This document shows, in pieces, positions 1 to 12,196 of a DNA stretch of 64,000 nt (position 1 is the first letter of the stretch; every line of letters starts with the position of its first letter). Location of the stretch: positions 15,265,433 to 15,329,432 of the forward strand of contig NC_135120.1 of assembly GCF_050908995.1 (NCBI RefSeq). The letters run 5' to 3'. The notes beneath the pieces are model-generated. The model was given only the letters and a program-made list of their open reading frames with translations, was not told the DNA's origin and ran no database searches. The DNA comes from Andrena cerasifolii. Lineage: Eukaryota; Arthropoda; Insecta; Hymenoptera; Andrenidae. Position numbers and translations under genes: made by a program.

Positions 1-1472
1 AGGAACAACTCAGGCATTCAGCGTCAGCTTTCCGCGATCGGGGGCTCCTGTGATTGATTTCCTACGGGTTAAGTGGCCCTATGCGAGGAATATATGAGCT
101 CGATTGATTCCACGCTTGAGGAATTAGATGGTCCACTCCTGGATACCTGAAATTTTGTGGACTGCTGAATGGTAGCCGTGGGGCGTAGTAATAGGTACTG
201 CTGTATTATGATCCTTCCTACAATTAGATTTCTGTACCGTAGAGGAGACCGGGTATGGTTGTCTCATTTTCTTATTTTGATTCATTTTGGGTTATGGCTA
301 CAGGGAAGTTCGTTCAAACTTAGATTAATATAAACTACGTACGTCCGACTTTATAATAAAAAATTGGTCCTGTGGATTTTGTCAACCAGATTAGGAGCTA
401 ATTCACATTATTTGCAGGAACTATTTTGTGGCAACATACCCCGGGGTCGGGTTGGTTGTCACAGTATCTGGGGTTGAGTGTCATACATTGGGATAGCTAA
501 GTTTATGAATAAAAAGTCGATTCAATTAAGAAAGTAGTATCATTTCTTATTGTAAGTCGTTCCACGAGCCTGCGTGTTCTTGTAAAGCAGGAAGGAAAAT
601 ATATTATCGAATAATTTTATCCTTTTGTGTATTTTATTTGATTCAGTTTTCAACGCGTGAAGGATGCAAAGTTATGACATAATCTGATATATCAAAATGC
701 TTACAGGGGTAACTTCAATATTTTTTCAATTATTTACTTCAATGAAATTCGGGTTTGATAAAGTCAAGATTGATTAAGAGGTTGAAACGTTGATCGTCAG
801 AGTGTTGAGATGAGTATTTTAACACTAACGAGTGTGACCTATCCGATCTTTCATTTTCCAACACATCAAAGGGATTCAATCAGTTCCGACTGAGTTTCTC
901 ATTTACTCGTAAGATCGATAATCCGTCGCATTACACGTCGGGTCGAAAATAGCTACAACGAGCAATTAAACGAAAGTCTGGGCTAACTGATCAAGGGGAG
1001 CGGACGGTGGCGGTCCTTTGAATTCAGGGAATTCGATAAAATGATCAAAAGCATAGGTCACCTGTAATTTGCACTAGTAGAGTCATCGCGCTTTCAACGT
1101 CCTCGTCAACGTTGCACGCAGAACTGACGACTCGGAATCAAATAAAAGAAAATATGCGTTCGGATTCCTCGTTCGTTTGAACGCCAGCCCGATCGTCTGC
1201 CAACTCTAACAGATTCATTAACTTTCACCTTGTAACGTTGCACCCTGTATCCCGTGTCCTACAACTTCATTTTATTTTCTACATTCAGAGTGCGCACACG
1301 TGTAGAGTTACAAAAACGCGTGAAATGCTTTTCGTAAAAATTGAGACGAATGCACGGTAAAATGGATACAACCATATAGACGTATTGATGGCTTCGCATA
1401 TCGAAGTTCAAAATAAGCCATTAAGGATAAATGGATCGATCAACTTTATATTGAATATTAGAATATTAAATA
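1..1472. other. Gene-free AT-rich stretch
   Basis: I see no coding support here: no frame of protein-like composition and no convincing splice-site pair. The DNA is AT-rich and unique as far as can be judged by eye. Confidence 0.5.
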
Positions 1473-1564
1473 CAGTGTTTCCCAACCTTTTTCGAGTCGC
1501 GAACCCAAAAAACCGTGGCGACCGCTCAGAAAGCACCTGGCGATCCCCAGGTTGGGAATCACTG
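1473..1564. mobile_element. Very short hAT-like MITE (internally deleted)
   Basis: The left end reads CAGTGTTTCCCAACC and the right end GGTTGGGAATCACTG, which are inverted copies typical of hAT-type terminal repeats. Only 92 bp lie from end to end. The interior still shows the 'gtcgcgaaccc' and 'gtggcgacc' stretches often found just inside such ends. The flanking 8-mers (attaaata and ctgtaaac) do not match, so the target duplication has decayed or a flank has rearranged. A longer relative with the same ends lies at 47966-48178. Confidence 0.7.
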
Positions 1565-3012
1565 CTGTAAACTAATTTAAAAAACATATGAATATATAAG
1601 TTCCATAATAATAAAACTAATTATCGAACTGACTCCCCGAGTTACTTTCGAGTTATTCGACTAGACAGTTTACCAACCCCCAACTTTGAAACATAATTTC
1701 ACTCCCTAAGCATAAATTCCAACCGCTAAAAAAAATGTGTCCAATATTTGTAAGTTCTCTGTATGCCGAGTTTCGTCAAAATCGGCGTGGTAATAGTTCT
1801 CCGATGTTCCTCTTAAGCACGTCCAATGCTGCACCAAAAACCTGCATCCCCGTAACCCTGCGCATTCGTATAAACATTCACCTACCTACTCTTACATCGC
1901 CGCAAAACCGAAATACCTGGCCGCGAGCCGATCGCGTCCGCTGTTGCCTCGGTTCTTTCACCTTCGACGGGGGACATCGGCGACGCACAAAGGGTGGCTA
2001 TTACAATTAGTGGACATTATGGCAGTGCGTAGAGCGGGCTGCAGCAACGCGAATGGACCGACCAACGGATCGGCACAGTCTATCATTGCGAGGCCAGGGT
2101 GTACAGCTCCGGCGAACCGCTCTCTCACCCCTTCTAACCCGTTTCCCAACCGAAATACTATCCCCACCGACCAGTTTCACCGTTTTCCACCACCACCACC
2201 GGCTCAATCCCGCTTCTGTCGGCCGTTCCCCCGTTCGCCCGGCACCCCTCCCTCCCCCTGCCGCTCTGATGCCCCCCCCCCCCCCCCGCCACCCGCCCAC
2301 GTCCTCCTCCCCTCGTCGTAATTACAAGCATTCATTTCACACTAAAAGCCGCTGGCGCTGTCCTGGTCTGTCCGAAACGAGCCCCGCGCGAGTCGCATTT
2401 TCGCTACGGATTGCCACTCGTCCGCTACCAACCACCGCCCCCTCCTCTCCCCGCCCGCAGCCCCACCCCCCCTCCCAACGCGCATACCCTCGTCGTTCCA
2501 ACGCTTTCCCCGTTCAACCCTTTTCCAAATTTGCACGATTACAGGGCGCAGGGCTGCTAACGCCGATAGTTCAGACGCGCGCTCGTTTCGGTTGACGTTT
2601 TCGCGGACGAAAAATTTTTCTGTCCGTCACCGTCCGGCTGTTTTTCATCGGGCCGTATTCGCATGCGAAAATATTGATGACTGAGAGAGCCCGGCCGCCG
2701 TGCCCATTGATGGATGACGCAGATTTTACGTTGATCTGGAATGAGGGCACGTTTTCGGGGATGCCGCGTGCGGATGTTACTGTCGTAGGGATTTTTTAAA
2801 TTGTTTTGCAACGGGGTTCGTGGTTTTTTAAATGCTTGAGTGGTACGTTTGGATAGAGAAGAAGTATTTGTTTATGTTGCTCGTGTGGGGGCTATGTGTC
2901 TTCTGTTTGAGGCTTTCGAATTCTTTTCTGTATCGTGGTGGAATAGGTGACTAAATTTTGAAATTTTGGGGGCACCTTCTACTCCCAAGGAGACTACTAC
3001 CTAGGGAATTCA
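1565..3012. other. Gene-free stretch with GC-rich, pyrimidine-rich block
   Basis: About 1900-2600 is strongly C/T-rich on the + strand and holds a run of 16 C at 2272-2287. Overlapping open frames occur on both strands, including a 180-codon + frame. Their Pro/Arg/Ser-rich content simply reflects base composition, and no splice or start signal favours any of them. I call no gene here. Confidence 0.5.
2272..2287 (+). repeat. Poly-C tract (16 C)
   Basis: This is an uninterrupted run of 16 C inside a C/T-rich block. The length is prone to sequencing or assembly error. Confidence 0.9.
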
Positions 3013-3037
3013 ATCTCGGGATACGGTATCCCGAGAT
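3013..3037. repeat. Perfect 25-bp palindrome
   Basis: Two 12-bp arms, ATCTCGGGATAC and GTATCCCGAGAT, are separated by a single G. Two further ATCCCGGG/CCCGGGAT motifs in opposite orientation follow within 90 bp (about 3070-3110). Repeated short inverted motifs of this kind are common in subterminal regions of DNA transposons, but I did not find a matching second end. Confidence 0.75.
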
Positions 3038-3149
3038 CCCGTGATTCTGGCTGTTTTTTGGATTCTAAAAAACCCGGGATTTGATATAACTAATCCCGGG
3101 AATTTCGTGACTTTTTAGAAATGTGAATTACCTTATGAACAACTGAATT

Positions 3150-3291
3150 GAAAGACTGAGTTACGCCAAGGAAAAAGTGGAGATGAAGAAAATGTATTAA
3201 CTGCGGCAAATCAGCCTATTGAAACACAAGAAGTTGGTCAGCTAACGTTACAGGAAAAGATACAAAAAGAAATCGAAAAAAAAGTATGAAG
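3150..3291 (+). pseudogene. Possible transposase-like fragment (degenerate)
   Basis: One + frame is open for about 45 codons and reads, in part, TAANQPIETQEVGQLTLQEK followed by a Lys/Glu-rich stretch before a stop. It has no start codon or splice context. It follows a cluster of CCCGGGAT inverted motifs by about 40 bp. The composition resembles linker regions of BED/hAT-type transposases, but that is an impression, not a recognised domain. It could equally be a chance frame. Confidence 0.2.
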
Positions 3292-3713
3292 CTTAAGGAA
3301 CCTGAAAAAAACCCCAAAAATCTGATTATACTACAACCTCATGTTTGTAAGTGAACACCATCGACTATTCAAGCACCCCAATGTCCAGTTCGAACCAATA
3401 TCAATACATTGAGGACGAAGTATCTCCAACAGGATACTCGACTAACAATTCCCTTTAACTCCACTCTTTCGATATTCATCCTTGTGTTGCTACTTTAAGT
3501 ACATTACAAAGAACACCGAAAGAGTGAATAAAACCTTCCCTTTCCCGAGTACAGGAGGTCGAAACGAGGGGTACAATGCCCGTGGATTCCACAGCCATTC
3601 TTCACGTGCATATGTCGCTGGTAGTGGTATGAGGTCGCGTACGTGCTCGCGGAGGAGGGGCAGAGGAAAGGATCGAAGGAACAGGATGAAAAAGCATCGC
3701 TCACGGCGGGGAC

Positions 3714-3733
3714 GAGAGAGAGAGAGAGAGAGG
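3714..3733 (+). repeat. (GA)n microsatellite
   Basis: A run of GA dinucleotides within a purine-rich GC block. There is no sign of coding around it. Confidence 0.85.
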
Positions 3734-4980
3734 GAATAGCCAGGATGGCACAGAGGGGAGGGATGCTGGGGAACAGTACCGTGGAACTCGGAAGTTTTTT
3801 ATTCTCTAAATATCGGACCCAATCAGGCACCCTCGGCTCTCTGCGCGCGCGAATATAAATGCCCTCCATCTCGTCTATATAATCATGGGAGTGTGAAATT
3901 AACCAGCCAATCCGGCAGCCAACCGCAAAGCCCGCACACATTGCACGCTCTGAGCCGACGGCCAGCCCCGATTGGCTCTTTCAGAATTTTCTGCGGTGTC
4001 TGAATTTAAATGCAGAGCCGAAGGACGGGGTGTTGGTGTTCTTCCGCCTGGGGAGGCTTCGACGCGCCACTGAGAAACGATAAACGTTATCGACACTATG
4101 CACTGCCTATCAAACATTCCAGGGATATCAGTATCGTTCGTATTTTCCTGGTGGATCGCAGATGATACGTGGGTACCTCGACCACTTTTGAACTCTGCGA
4201 TGACTTAAGGTTAGAAGAATAATGCACGGAAAACGAGTCACGGATACGGCTAAAACATCGCATACAGTTGGCGTGTATGTATTGTAACGTGTTAAGTGCA
4301 CCGAGTGCAGTGCTCTCAATTCTGTGTGGAAATCAGGTTCACAGTTTTTGTCTTTCACAGATCCTGTACTTATACAAAATAAAGTAGATAATTTTTTCAA
4401 CAATATTACACTTATAATGTACACTTATAATGAAAAAAAAAATTGAAACCGATAGATCATAATGCACTTTTCCGTAGTAAATCTTTAAGTTGGACTCGAA
4501 TGTGCATAATTTTCACCTATCGTTGTAATTTGAATTTTAAAATCAGCAGTCAGCAAATAACGAAAAAAATGTAAATACACAGAATTTATAATATTATGAC
4601 GACATTTTAGTTTGGTACGTGCGCTAGCGGCGCTCTCTGTGCTGAGTTTTGCGGCAGCTTGCCCATTGAAACTGAAGAAGAGAAGTGACGTTTTGAACCT
4701 TTAAATAAAAACGAATCAGGCTTCGACTGATTTTACGTAAAGCGAAATACATATTACGATATTGTCGAAACACAATCAGTGTATGACGTTTTACGCCCGA
4801 GTATCTACCTACCAAAATCAATTGTCGCAAAGCTGTGCGTACGATCAAAAAGAATGCAGAATTTACTCGCGCGGCGGAAACCAGCTACGGAGCAGGTTCC
4901 CCGCCAATGCCTCATAGACTAAGGAAAAAAGTGCGAACGACATCAGAAAAAGAGTAACGATGCCTGTAATGCGTGCAAGA
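3734..4980. other. Gene-free stretch
   Basis: A moderately GC-rich segment (to about 4100) passes into AT-rich DNA. I saw no exon with paired splice sites, no RNA gene and no clear repeat. Confidence 0.45.
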
Positions 4981-4984
4981 AGAC

Positions 4985-5520
4985 AAGAGACGATGTTTAC
5001 GCTCAGCAAAAAAAAAAGTAGGTCAGTCGAGGCTGGAGCCGAGACGAACCGGTATCTTGCCGGGGAAAAGAGTGGACTAGTTTTAGAAAAAAAGACAGGC
5101 GACGAGTTGTACGCGTGTAAGAAGGACGAACGTAGGCTTTCGTTCATACGAAAAAAAAAACAAAGCTGTTGTACGCGCGAGCAAGTAAACAGAGGGAGCC
5201 GAACCCCGAGGCTAGGCGGTCTCCTTTATTGTCGGTGCTCGATGGACGAGGCAAAAAAGGTGTGAACATGGAGTTCTAGAAAAAAGAACGGCCGCGGTGT
5301 TAGACGAGTGGAAGAAGGACGAAGGAACTTGTACGTCCTCGCCGAAAAAAAACGAAGGCAGCTGCGCGCATGTGGAAGAAAGAAGGGGGAGCCAAGCCCC
5401 GAGGCTAGGCGGTCCTTTTTATCGGCGGTGCCCGGTGGACGAGGAAAAAAAGGTGTGAACAAGTAGTTATAGGAAAAGGACAGACGTGGTGCTAGACGAG
5501 TGTAAGAAGGATAGATGTGG
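4985..5520 (+). repeat. Degenerate tandem array, about 194-bp units
   Basis: A 26-bp core (gagccraaccccgaggctag plus gcggtc) occurs at about 5196 and again at about 5390. A second marker, GACGAGTG-AAGAAGGA, recurs at about 5101, 5304 and 5497. The two full units are separated by 193-203 bp, and a more diverged copy precedes them. The + strand is purine-rich with A-runs at unit junctions. The open frames across it are products of the purine bias, not genes. The origin is unknown: it could be a local satellite-like duplication or the internal repeats of a transposon. Confidence 0.7.
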
Positions 5521-6864
5521 CTACAGACGCGACTTTGTGCGTGCGTGAAAAGAGAGTGAAGGAAATACGCCTCGCGAGGAAGGGATCAGAGGCTTGACTG
5601 GGGTTCTTGATGATAATTTGTAAGCTGAGGAAGAATGTGTGGATAATTACTTGCAGATGAAAGTGGGGACGTTATTCAAGTGTTCAGTGACATTTTCTAT
5701 TGAGATAGGGTCTGAAGTAGTAGATGTGGAAGGTGTAGTGACTAACCTAATCGAGTGGTATGCAAAGTGATGTCCTTGAGTCTAGTATCACCTAATGTGA
5801 TCTTCATTATCTAGTAGAAAGCTCTTATTTAGTCAGATTTCTGCAACCCCAGAGATTAAAGGTGCAACTAAGCAGGGTTTGTTTTTCGAAAATGAAGCAT
5901 TTGTTTTTGAATTAATTGCAAAGGAATAAATTGAAACTGAGACTTGTTCTTTGACACAATGTTTATTAACATCACAAGCTTAAAAAAATCGTTTGTTTCG
6001 CCAAACGTATGCATTATCGATGGCGCCACAGATGGATCATCACAGTATGAAAAGAGTGTAAGAAAGTACCGACTGAGTTCTACTATTCGTTATCTATTAT
6101 CAGATAGCACAGCAAAATTTTGCTTATCCCTTCTGCCTTCGAATCTTAAGAATCCTCTTTCCCCACCAAATTCAAAACGAGGTTGCTCTTTCGTGACCAA
6201 CCCGTGCAAATTAACCCAATTGGCACAATAACATACCAAAATGCACTCTTATATATCCGAACATCCGATATCACGTTTCACTTTTTGCCCCAGCGCATAA
6301 CAACTTAACGAGATCGACGTAACTTTAACAATTTTTACGTTCGCAGTGCCCCACCCCCGCCTCGCGCCTCGCAGATTTATGGACGATAGTACAAAATCCA
6401 CAGCCATCACTACTTTTAATTACATTTGCATGGGATTTGCATATTTCCGTGGCGGCCGCGGTCGCGTCTTCCCCATCACGTTACTACGTGATTTTTTCGA
6501 AAATGCCCCACACGAAAAACCAGCAAATCGCGGCATCGAATGGTGCGCGCCACCCGAGGGAGAGAGAGCGGGAAAGAGGATTGATAGGAACCGCGACGGC
6601 CTGACAGAGACCGCTGATCGCGATCGCGACAGAAGGGGCACGGACGAAGATACAAAAGAGAGGACGAAACGCGGGAGGACGAGCTGGACAAAGAGGCAAC
6701 AGGAAAATCGGGTTTGCGCGGCACGGGAGCGGGGCCCTCGCACAATGGCGGAGATTAAACGAAACTGCCGCGCAACAGCGGGGGTAGTTTCTGTTTATCG
6801 CATCATATAAATACGGAATTAATTAAAACTGCGGAGTTAATTGAATTTTTATAACCTTTTGTAG
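5521..6864. other. Gene-free stretch before candidate exon
   Basis: AT-rich DNA with a GC-rich block from about 6340 to 6760. Several overlapping frames are open on both strands in that block (up to 154 codons), which argues for composition rather than coding. The last 30 bases form a pyrimidine-rich acceptor for the exon at 6865. Confidence 0.4.
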
Positions 6865-6946
6865 GGACTCGGGGTCTCGTCCGACGTCGCCGTGGCCGCA
6901 CTGCGTTAACTGGGTAGTTACCGAGCCTCGACGCCCTCCCATTCCG
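6865..6946 (+). CDS. Candidate internal exon of an unidentified gene
   Basis: This 82-bp GC-rich segment is bounded by a good acceptor (a T-rich tract ending TTTTGTAG) and a good donor (CCG|GTAAGTG). It sits sharply inside AT-rich flanks. Only the frame starting one base in is open; it gives 27 codons beginning DSGSRPTSPWPHCVNWVVTE and ending Pro-Ile-Pro. The other two + frames contain stops. As an exon it would enter after two bases of a codon and leave in phase 0. I do not recognise the peptide and found no partner exon on this strand. If real, much of the left part of the window would be intronic. A non-coding exon is an alternative. Confidence 0.35.
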
Positions 6947-7727
6947 GTAAGTGTAATAGCGTCACGGAAATATTACCCTTTTGTGGAGAGAGGAACGCGT
7001 CGGTTGCACCCTCTGCCCTCCGTTGCAACGCCCTCCATCCTCCCACCCCCGTTCCTGCTCTCTGTCTCACTCTCTAGCCCCCTGATAAAATCGCCTGGAG
7101 GTATTTACGACGACGATGCACAATCTGCTCGCGAATAAACGGCCGTTGTGTACTTTTAACGAGGTAACCGAGTCGCGCCGCTACTCGTGCGCGAGGGGCG
7201 GCTGCCGGCGGATTGGGGGTGGCTGATGCCAGCACGCTGCGAGTATCATTATCGCTGTAACGCGGGTGCCGCGATTTTTTTCTAACTTATCGTTACGATT
7301 TACCGCGAATCGACTTCACTTCCAGGTTACCTGACCCCCTGTGAACGAAACACGCACGCTTCGGTCGCGTGCTGAACGAAACCTAGTTGAAGGCAATTCT
7401 AGTACGCGTTAGATCTGTGTGTATGGAATGTTATTGGTGGCGGTATGTTTGTGCTGAACAGTTTCTCGAAATTGGATGGTGATTTTACTGCTGGATGATC
7501 AGAACTCTGTTAGATTTGCGGGCCACTGAGGGGTATGACTGGAGGTACAAGCAGTAAAATCTGCTCTAGGTACTCCAAAGCTGTGGACTTGTCCCATGGA
7601 AGCTTATACAGAATAGATGAGGGGTATGACTGGTAAGTTCCTATTTCGAGGTAGGATAAGTGCAGCTCATGTTGCTGCTTGTAATATCTCGTGAAGTAAG
7701 TGCTGAAATGCGTTGGTAATGAACTGA
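6947..7727. other. Gene-free stretch
   Basis: Sequence after the candidate donor. A short motif, GAGGGGTATGACTGG, occurs twice (about 7527 and 7619). Nothing else is recognised. Confidence 0.45.
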
Positions 7728-8030
7728 ATTGGGGGCCTTGCAGCAAGAGGGGTGCAACTCCATCTTTACCATCTTCGAGTATATTAGAAAAAAAACTGTT
7801 TATAAAATTCTTGCTCTGATTTAACATTAAAAATGGAAGCACTTGAAAAATATATATTCTCACGCAATAAGTAGTAGTTATTGAGTCGATAAGTTTTTAT
7901 TTTTATTTTTGGCGAATTTTTCAAATCTGGAGCTGCCCAAAACAAAAATATTGCACAAAACAGTAATGGGTGCAGGTTGAAGATTTGCAATAAATTGCTC
8001 ATTTGTAATCGGATTTGCAAGAAATTTTGT
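7728..8030 (+). mobile_element. Partial copy of the intronic MITE family at 32209
   Basis: The segment begins with GGCCTTGCAGCAAGAGGGGTGCAACTCCAT, close to the terminal repeat of the element at 32209-32523. It then shares long internal stretches with it (actgttta, ataagtagtagttattgagt, gataagtttttattt, ggcgaatttttcaaatctgg). I could not find the right-hand terminal repeat, so this copy appears to be truncated or diverged. Confidence 0.6.
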
Positions 8031-11000
8031 TTACTTTTTCAAGATCCAGATTTTTGCTTGTCTTGCTTTCTTCCACTCGCCATTGAAAATATTTAGATTT
8101 CAACAGTCCCGTTCTAATCTGCCATACGTGAAATACAAGCAACTTATTTTTTATCTTAAACTAATAAGCAATAAAAATATCAATTACCCTTTAATTGAGA
8201 ACGATTTGAACCTGAGTTTACAACATTAGGCTTCCATTTGTTTACGCATCAAGATCTTCCGAAAATATAGGAGAGCCCATTTACAAGCCCAAAATCGTGT
8301 TATTGTTAATTTAAAGATTCACGAGAATAGCGTTAACCCTCTATAACCGAAATTTTGTAGGACATTCGTAGGCAATAAAGACAGTACATAAATTAACAGA
8401 TGCATCTCGATCCCATTTCACAAACATTTTACTAAAAAATAAAGGTTTGTCATTCCTATATATGTTAAAACAGTTAAATATACATAGAACGTTTGTGAAT
8501 TAACACCTGCAATATGAAACACAGATATTACCAGGAACTCACGCGAGGTCACTAGTTTTGCTGAATTTAACACAGCAGCGGGCGTGTTAAACACATAAAA
8601 CGCACAATCGCGTTTTAAACACCCCCCGTTAGAGCGGCGGGCGAGGAGGAAAATTGTCGTCGCGGAAAAGTAGTCGGGGGAGCAAGAAACAGTGAGTGTA
8701 CCTGTTGCCTCGGGGCTTCAGCCTTCAGTGACTCGTTTCCTCGCGGTTTTGACAAAATGTCCTCGCCGTGGGTGGAAGGATAACCGCGACGGGGAAAAAC
8801 GCGGTGGGCGGGACGCGGCACCCACGTAAGTAAACCTCATAAGTAATCTCGCCGGGGGCGCGTCTTCGATTTGAATTACCCTTCTGTTATTTCTTGCCCG
8901 TCGTCGGGCGTTATCAGAAATCCGCTCGCTCGTCGGATTAGCATGTCTGAGGTAGCGACCATCAATTTCAATATCCACTCGATAAATATTCCTTTGGAAA
9001 CCCCGACTTCTTTCCTCTGCGCCGATCAGCCCATCCCCACCGGCCGGCCCCCACACCCCCGTCTGGAGATCCGTAAGATTCGATGGAGCAACGAGACGTA
9101 CGGCCCGATAGACGGGTCGCAGACTGGCTTTAGATAATATCCTCCCCCAATCTCTATACTGCGAGACTCCGCACCGATATTTTGCCTGGAAAGTTCGACG
9201 GTGTAGCCATATAATGTCAGGGGAAAGGTGTGCCCCACGGAGGATTGCTCGGTGATCTGGAACCGCTCGGCGACTAAAGGGATTTTCTCCGCGGAGCGTC
9301 AATGTTCTGTACGGTGTCCCTTAACTTGATTAATTTCTGGTTACGACTAAGGTGGGAATCTACGATGAGATTTTATATGATACTCGGCAGCAACTAAATG
9401 TAAATAATGGTAATAGTCGCGAGAGATGGGATTTTTGAAAATATACCATGAAACTTGTTTCGTGAGACAAAATAATGACAAAAAAATAATAGAATAATGA
9501 AATAATTGTCTCGTGGGATTAAAGTCCCGTGTGAGACACGATATTTTTGTCTCATCGTGGATTTGCACCTTTAAAGAGGTACCGAGTGAAGGGGTGGTTA
9601 AAATTAATTGAAATTGTTTGCGGATGAATTGTTAACTGAAGAAAGAGTTTTTAATGATGTTTAAGTGTGCTTAAATATTGTTATGATACATGGAAAGCGA
9701 TATATCGAGGAGCAAATTATTGGTAGTTTGCCTGGCAAGGGGCAGAAGAAAGGACACAGGGGGACAGAGTTTCAGTCGCGCGGCTATTCGGGAGGCATTT
9801 CAGCTTGAAGTCTGGAGAGCAAGCAAAGCGTGGCATCAAAAATTTTTACTTCGTTACATCTTAATACTTCGCTTCTTTGCGGTGTATACCTTCCCCGTCC
9901 CGGTTCTATTTGGTCAAGCACCGTGCTGTTTTACTTTTCTCGACGGTAACTCGGCGGGCGCGGGCATAAGTAATGAAGAAACCTTGAAGACTTTTCCTGC
10001 GGATCTGAAACTGTACTTTCGCGGACGAAAGAGGGAAACGAGACTTTGGCAGAGGAAACCGGTGAAAAAGGGAAAAGACAGAAAGTGTGGGGGGCGGGTG
10101 GTAGTTGGAGAGAAAAAAGGGACGGGAGATCAAGGTAATATTAATAAGTAGAAGGAAAAGTTGGTTTGATCAGCTAACCAGGACGAGTCCAGCACTAGAC
10201 CACATCACAGAAGAGCTCGAAGCGCCGAAGCTATTAGCATAATTACAATACTTCCGTCTGGCCGATCCAACTTTCTGCTTATTTTAAGCTACGGCTCTGA
10301 TATCTCTACCGTGATGGGATTGCGGCCGAATCCATTACGCTGATGCAATGTTAAAGGGCCAAATCATCGGGATGAATGTTCCGTTAAGCCGTCATTGATT
10401 CCAGAATTCTCATGTCGGGTTTAATTGGGCAACGCGTATCCCTCGTTTCCAACGTCCAATCTGTGCTACAGCAACGGACATAAGGAATTTTGACGAGTTA
10501 GTGGTATTGAAGGAAATGTATCGAGCAATTGTTCTTTATACACTGATCGAAGTGTGGGATACGTGAGAAAATTCTATGAATTTTTTATTTACTTTTTAGG
10601 TCGTAATATGAAGATTATTGGGTTCGACTTGTGATGTCCATTTTTGGTTGGCATTGTCTGTCAATTTGCATGAATATTTATGCAGAAAATATTCATAGAT
10701 CGGATTCAGTATTTTTACACCTACATAGCTTTGTCAATTGTAAGAATCCACTGTGTTCGTGGAAAATTGAGTTACGTTACGTTTCTGAAATATTTGGTCA
10801 GAATTAGTGAATTCTGATTTTTAATAATAATAATATTTATTAACGGGTTCTACCCTTTTGATACAGACATGAGTGATAAACGGTATAGAGTGTACAATTA
10901 ATAAATAACAAAATATAGAATGGAATTAATTATTGAGACCTTATATGAGAGGTAGGTATGAGGTGGCCTACCAGGTTAGCTATTGCTCGCTTCAACGTAT

Positions 11001-11691
11001 ATAGGAACCCGGAAAAAAAGTCAATAACAAGTTCAACTTTGTTAGCAGACTTATATAGTGTATTGATAATGACAACCTTACTGAATGTTGTTTTGTAAGG
11101 TTAGATGGATGATGACAAGCCTTCTTAGTATCCTAGGTGGTACGTGTAGTTTGAATAGCTTCAATTTTCAATATCTCGGTACAATGAATCGGTACAACTT
11201 TTGAATGATATAAAATATTGGTTGCTGTGAATCGATCTATCATTCCCTACTGCATGAACCTTAATGATAGTGGTATCGTGAGCATCCTAGTGCACCCCAT
11301 GATCTATTACGCATGATAAAGTGTCCTTTGAGATCGTAAGGGTGCAAAGCTGAATCAGCTGTAGCCTGTAGCTACCGAACCGAGACACCCTCGCAACTTC
11401 TAGCTCGTTTGTGTTCGTGCCGAAAATAAATCTGATTCGTTACGGTGTATGCCAGTTATTTACCGTTTCGACTCGATAGAACGACGAAAATTGTGTGCAA
11501 CAACTGAACGAGTCATCGTTTTTTAAATTAGTTCGCACTTTCCACTTCAGTTCATTCGATCTTCTATGCGAACCCTTTTATACCAAGCAGAATACGAATG
11601 CAACACTAGCAAAGTATATTTATGACATATGAAAACATAACAATTACGTAATATTTTTTTGCTGGCAATGCGCTAACAGTGAGACAAAAAA
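8031..11691. other. Gene-free stretch with GC-rich blocks
   Basis: GC-rich blocks at about 8600-9300 and 9690-10130 hold long frames on both strands (up to 194 codons), none with recognisable protein features. A donor-like site (GTAAGTAAAC) lies at 8826, but the segment before it shows no conserved peptide. The remainder is AT-rich and unremarkable. Confidence 0.45.
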
Positions 11692-11929
11692 AAAAGATTT
11701 CGTTAGTATATTAATGTATCCTCAGGTTGACGGAGAGAATTTTCCGAAATGTTAATTTAAAACAAAATGGAGGCTATTTAAAGTTGAAATCCTGATGTTT
11801 CCGTGCAAAAATCACGCGAGAAATATCAGGATTTCAACTTTAAATAGCCGCCATTTTGTTTTAAATTAATATTTCGGAAAATTCTCTCCGTCAAACTGAC
11901 GATACATTAATATACTAACGAAATCTTTT
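11692..11929. mobile_element. Near-perfect foldback element, 109-bp arms
   Basis: Bases 11692-11800 and 11821-11929 are inverted copies with only a handful of differences, for example gaggc versus gccgc and aggttgacgg versus ccgtcaaact. They are separated by a 20-bp spacer. The arms include TTTCGTTAGTATATTAATGT and a segment around acaaaatgg. A transcript from either strand would fold into a long hairpin. It lies just upstream of a TTAA-type element end (to about 12190). It may be an independent foldback MITE or part of that element. Confidence 0.85.
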
Positions 11930-11984
11930 CTGTTTTTTGATTTTAGATAATCTGGTTCCGAATGGCAGTGCCCACCGCAAAACC

Positions 11985-12196
11985 AAATTTTTAAAAAGGC
12001 TTCTTGTATGTTGGTTGTTACTTTATTATAAACTTAAATATTTTTCCACGAAAAAAATACCAAATGTTCTTTAAATGTTGTTCTTTTAAGTGCAAAAAGT
12101 TTTGTAAAAATATACGCTTTCGCTTCTTAAAAAAAAATTCACAAATATTCGCCTCTTTACGGCCGCCTGGCTAGGTATAACACCTTAAAGAACGAT
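11985..12196 (-). mobile_element. Partial TTAA-type element (inverted relative of 19506)
   Basis: Read on the - strand, this begins TTAAGGTGTTATACCTAGCC and matches the + strand from 19502 through many internal blocks (aggcggccg, agaggcgaat, acatttaaagaacat). It is the same family in opposite orientation. Only one terminus was found, so it is a truncated copy, or its other end includes the foldback at 11692-11929. Confidence 0.7.

Noticed and set aside
8720..8825. Exon-like segment between CTTCAG and GTAAGTAAAC
   Set aside because: Splice-like ends exist and one frame is open, but the peptide is a compositional Arg/Gly-rich string and no partner exon was found.
8718..9302. 194-codon - frame
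   Set aside because: Arg-rich composition from GC content, no recognised motif, no splice or promoter support.
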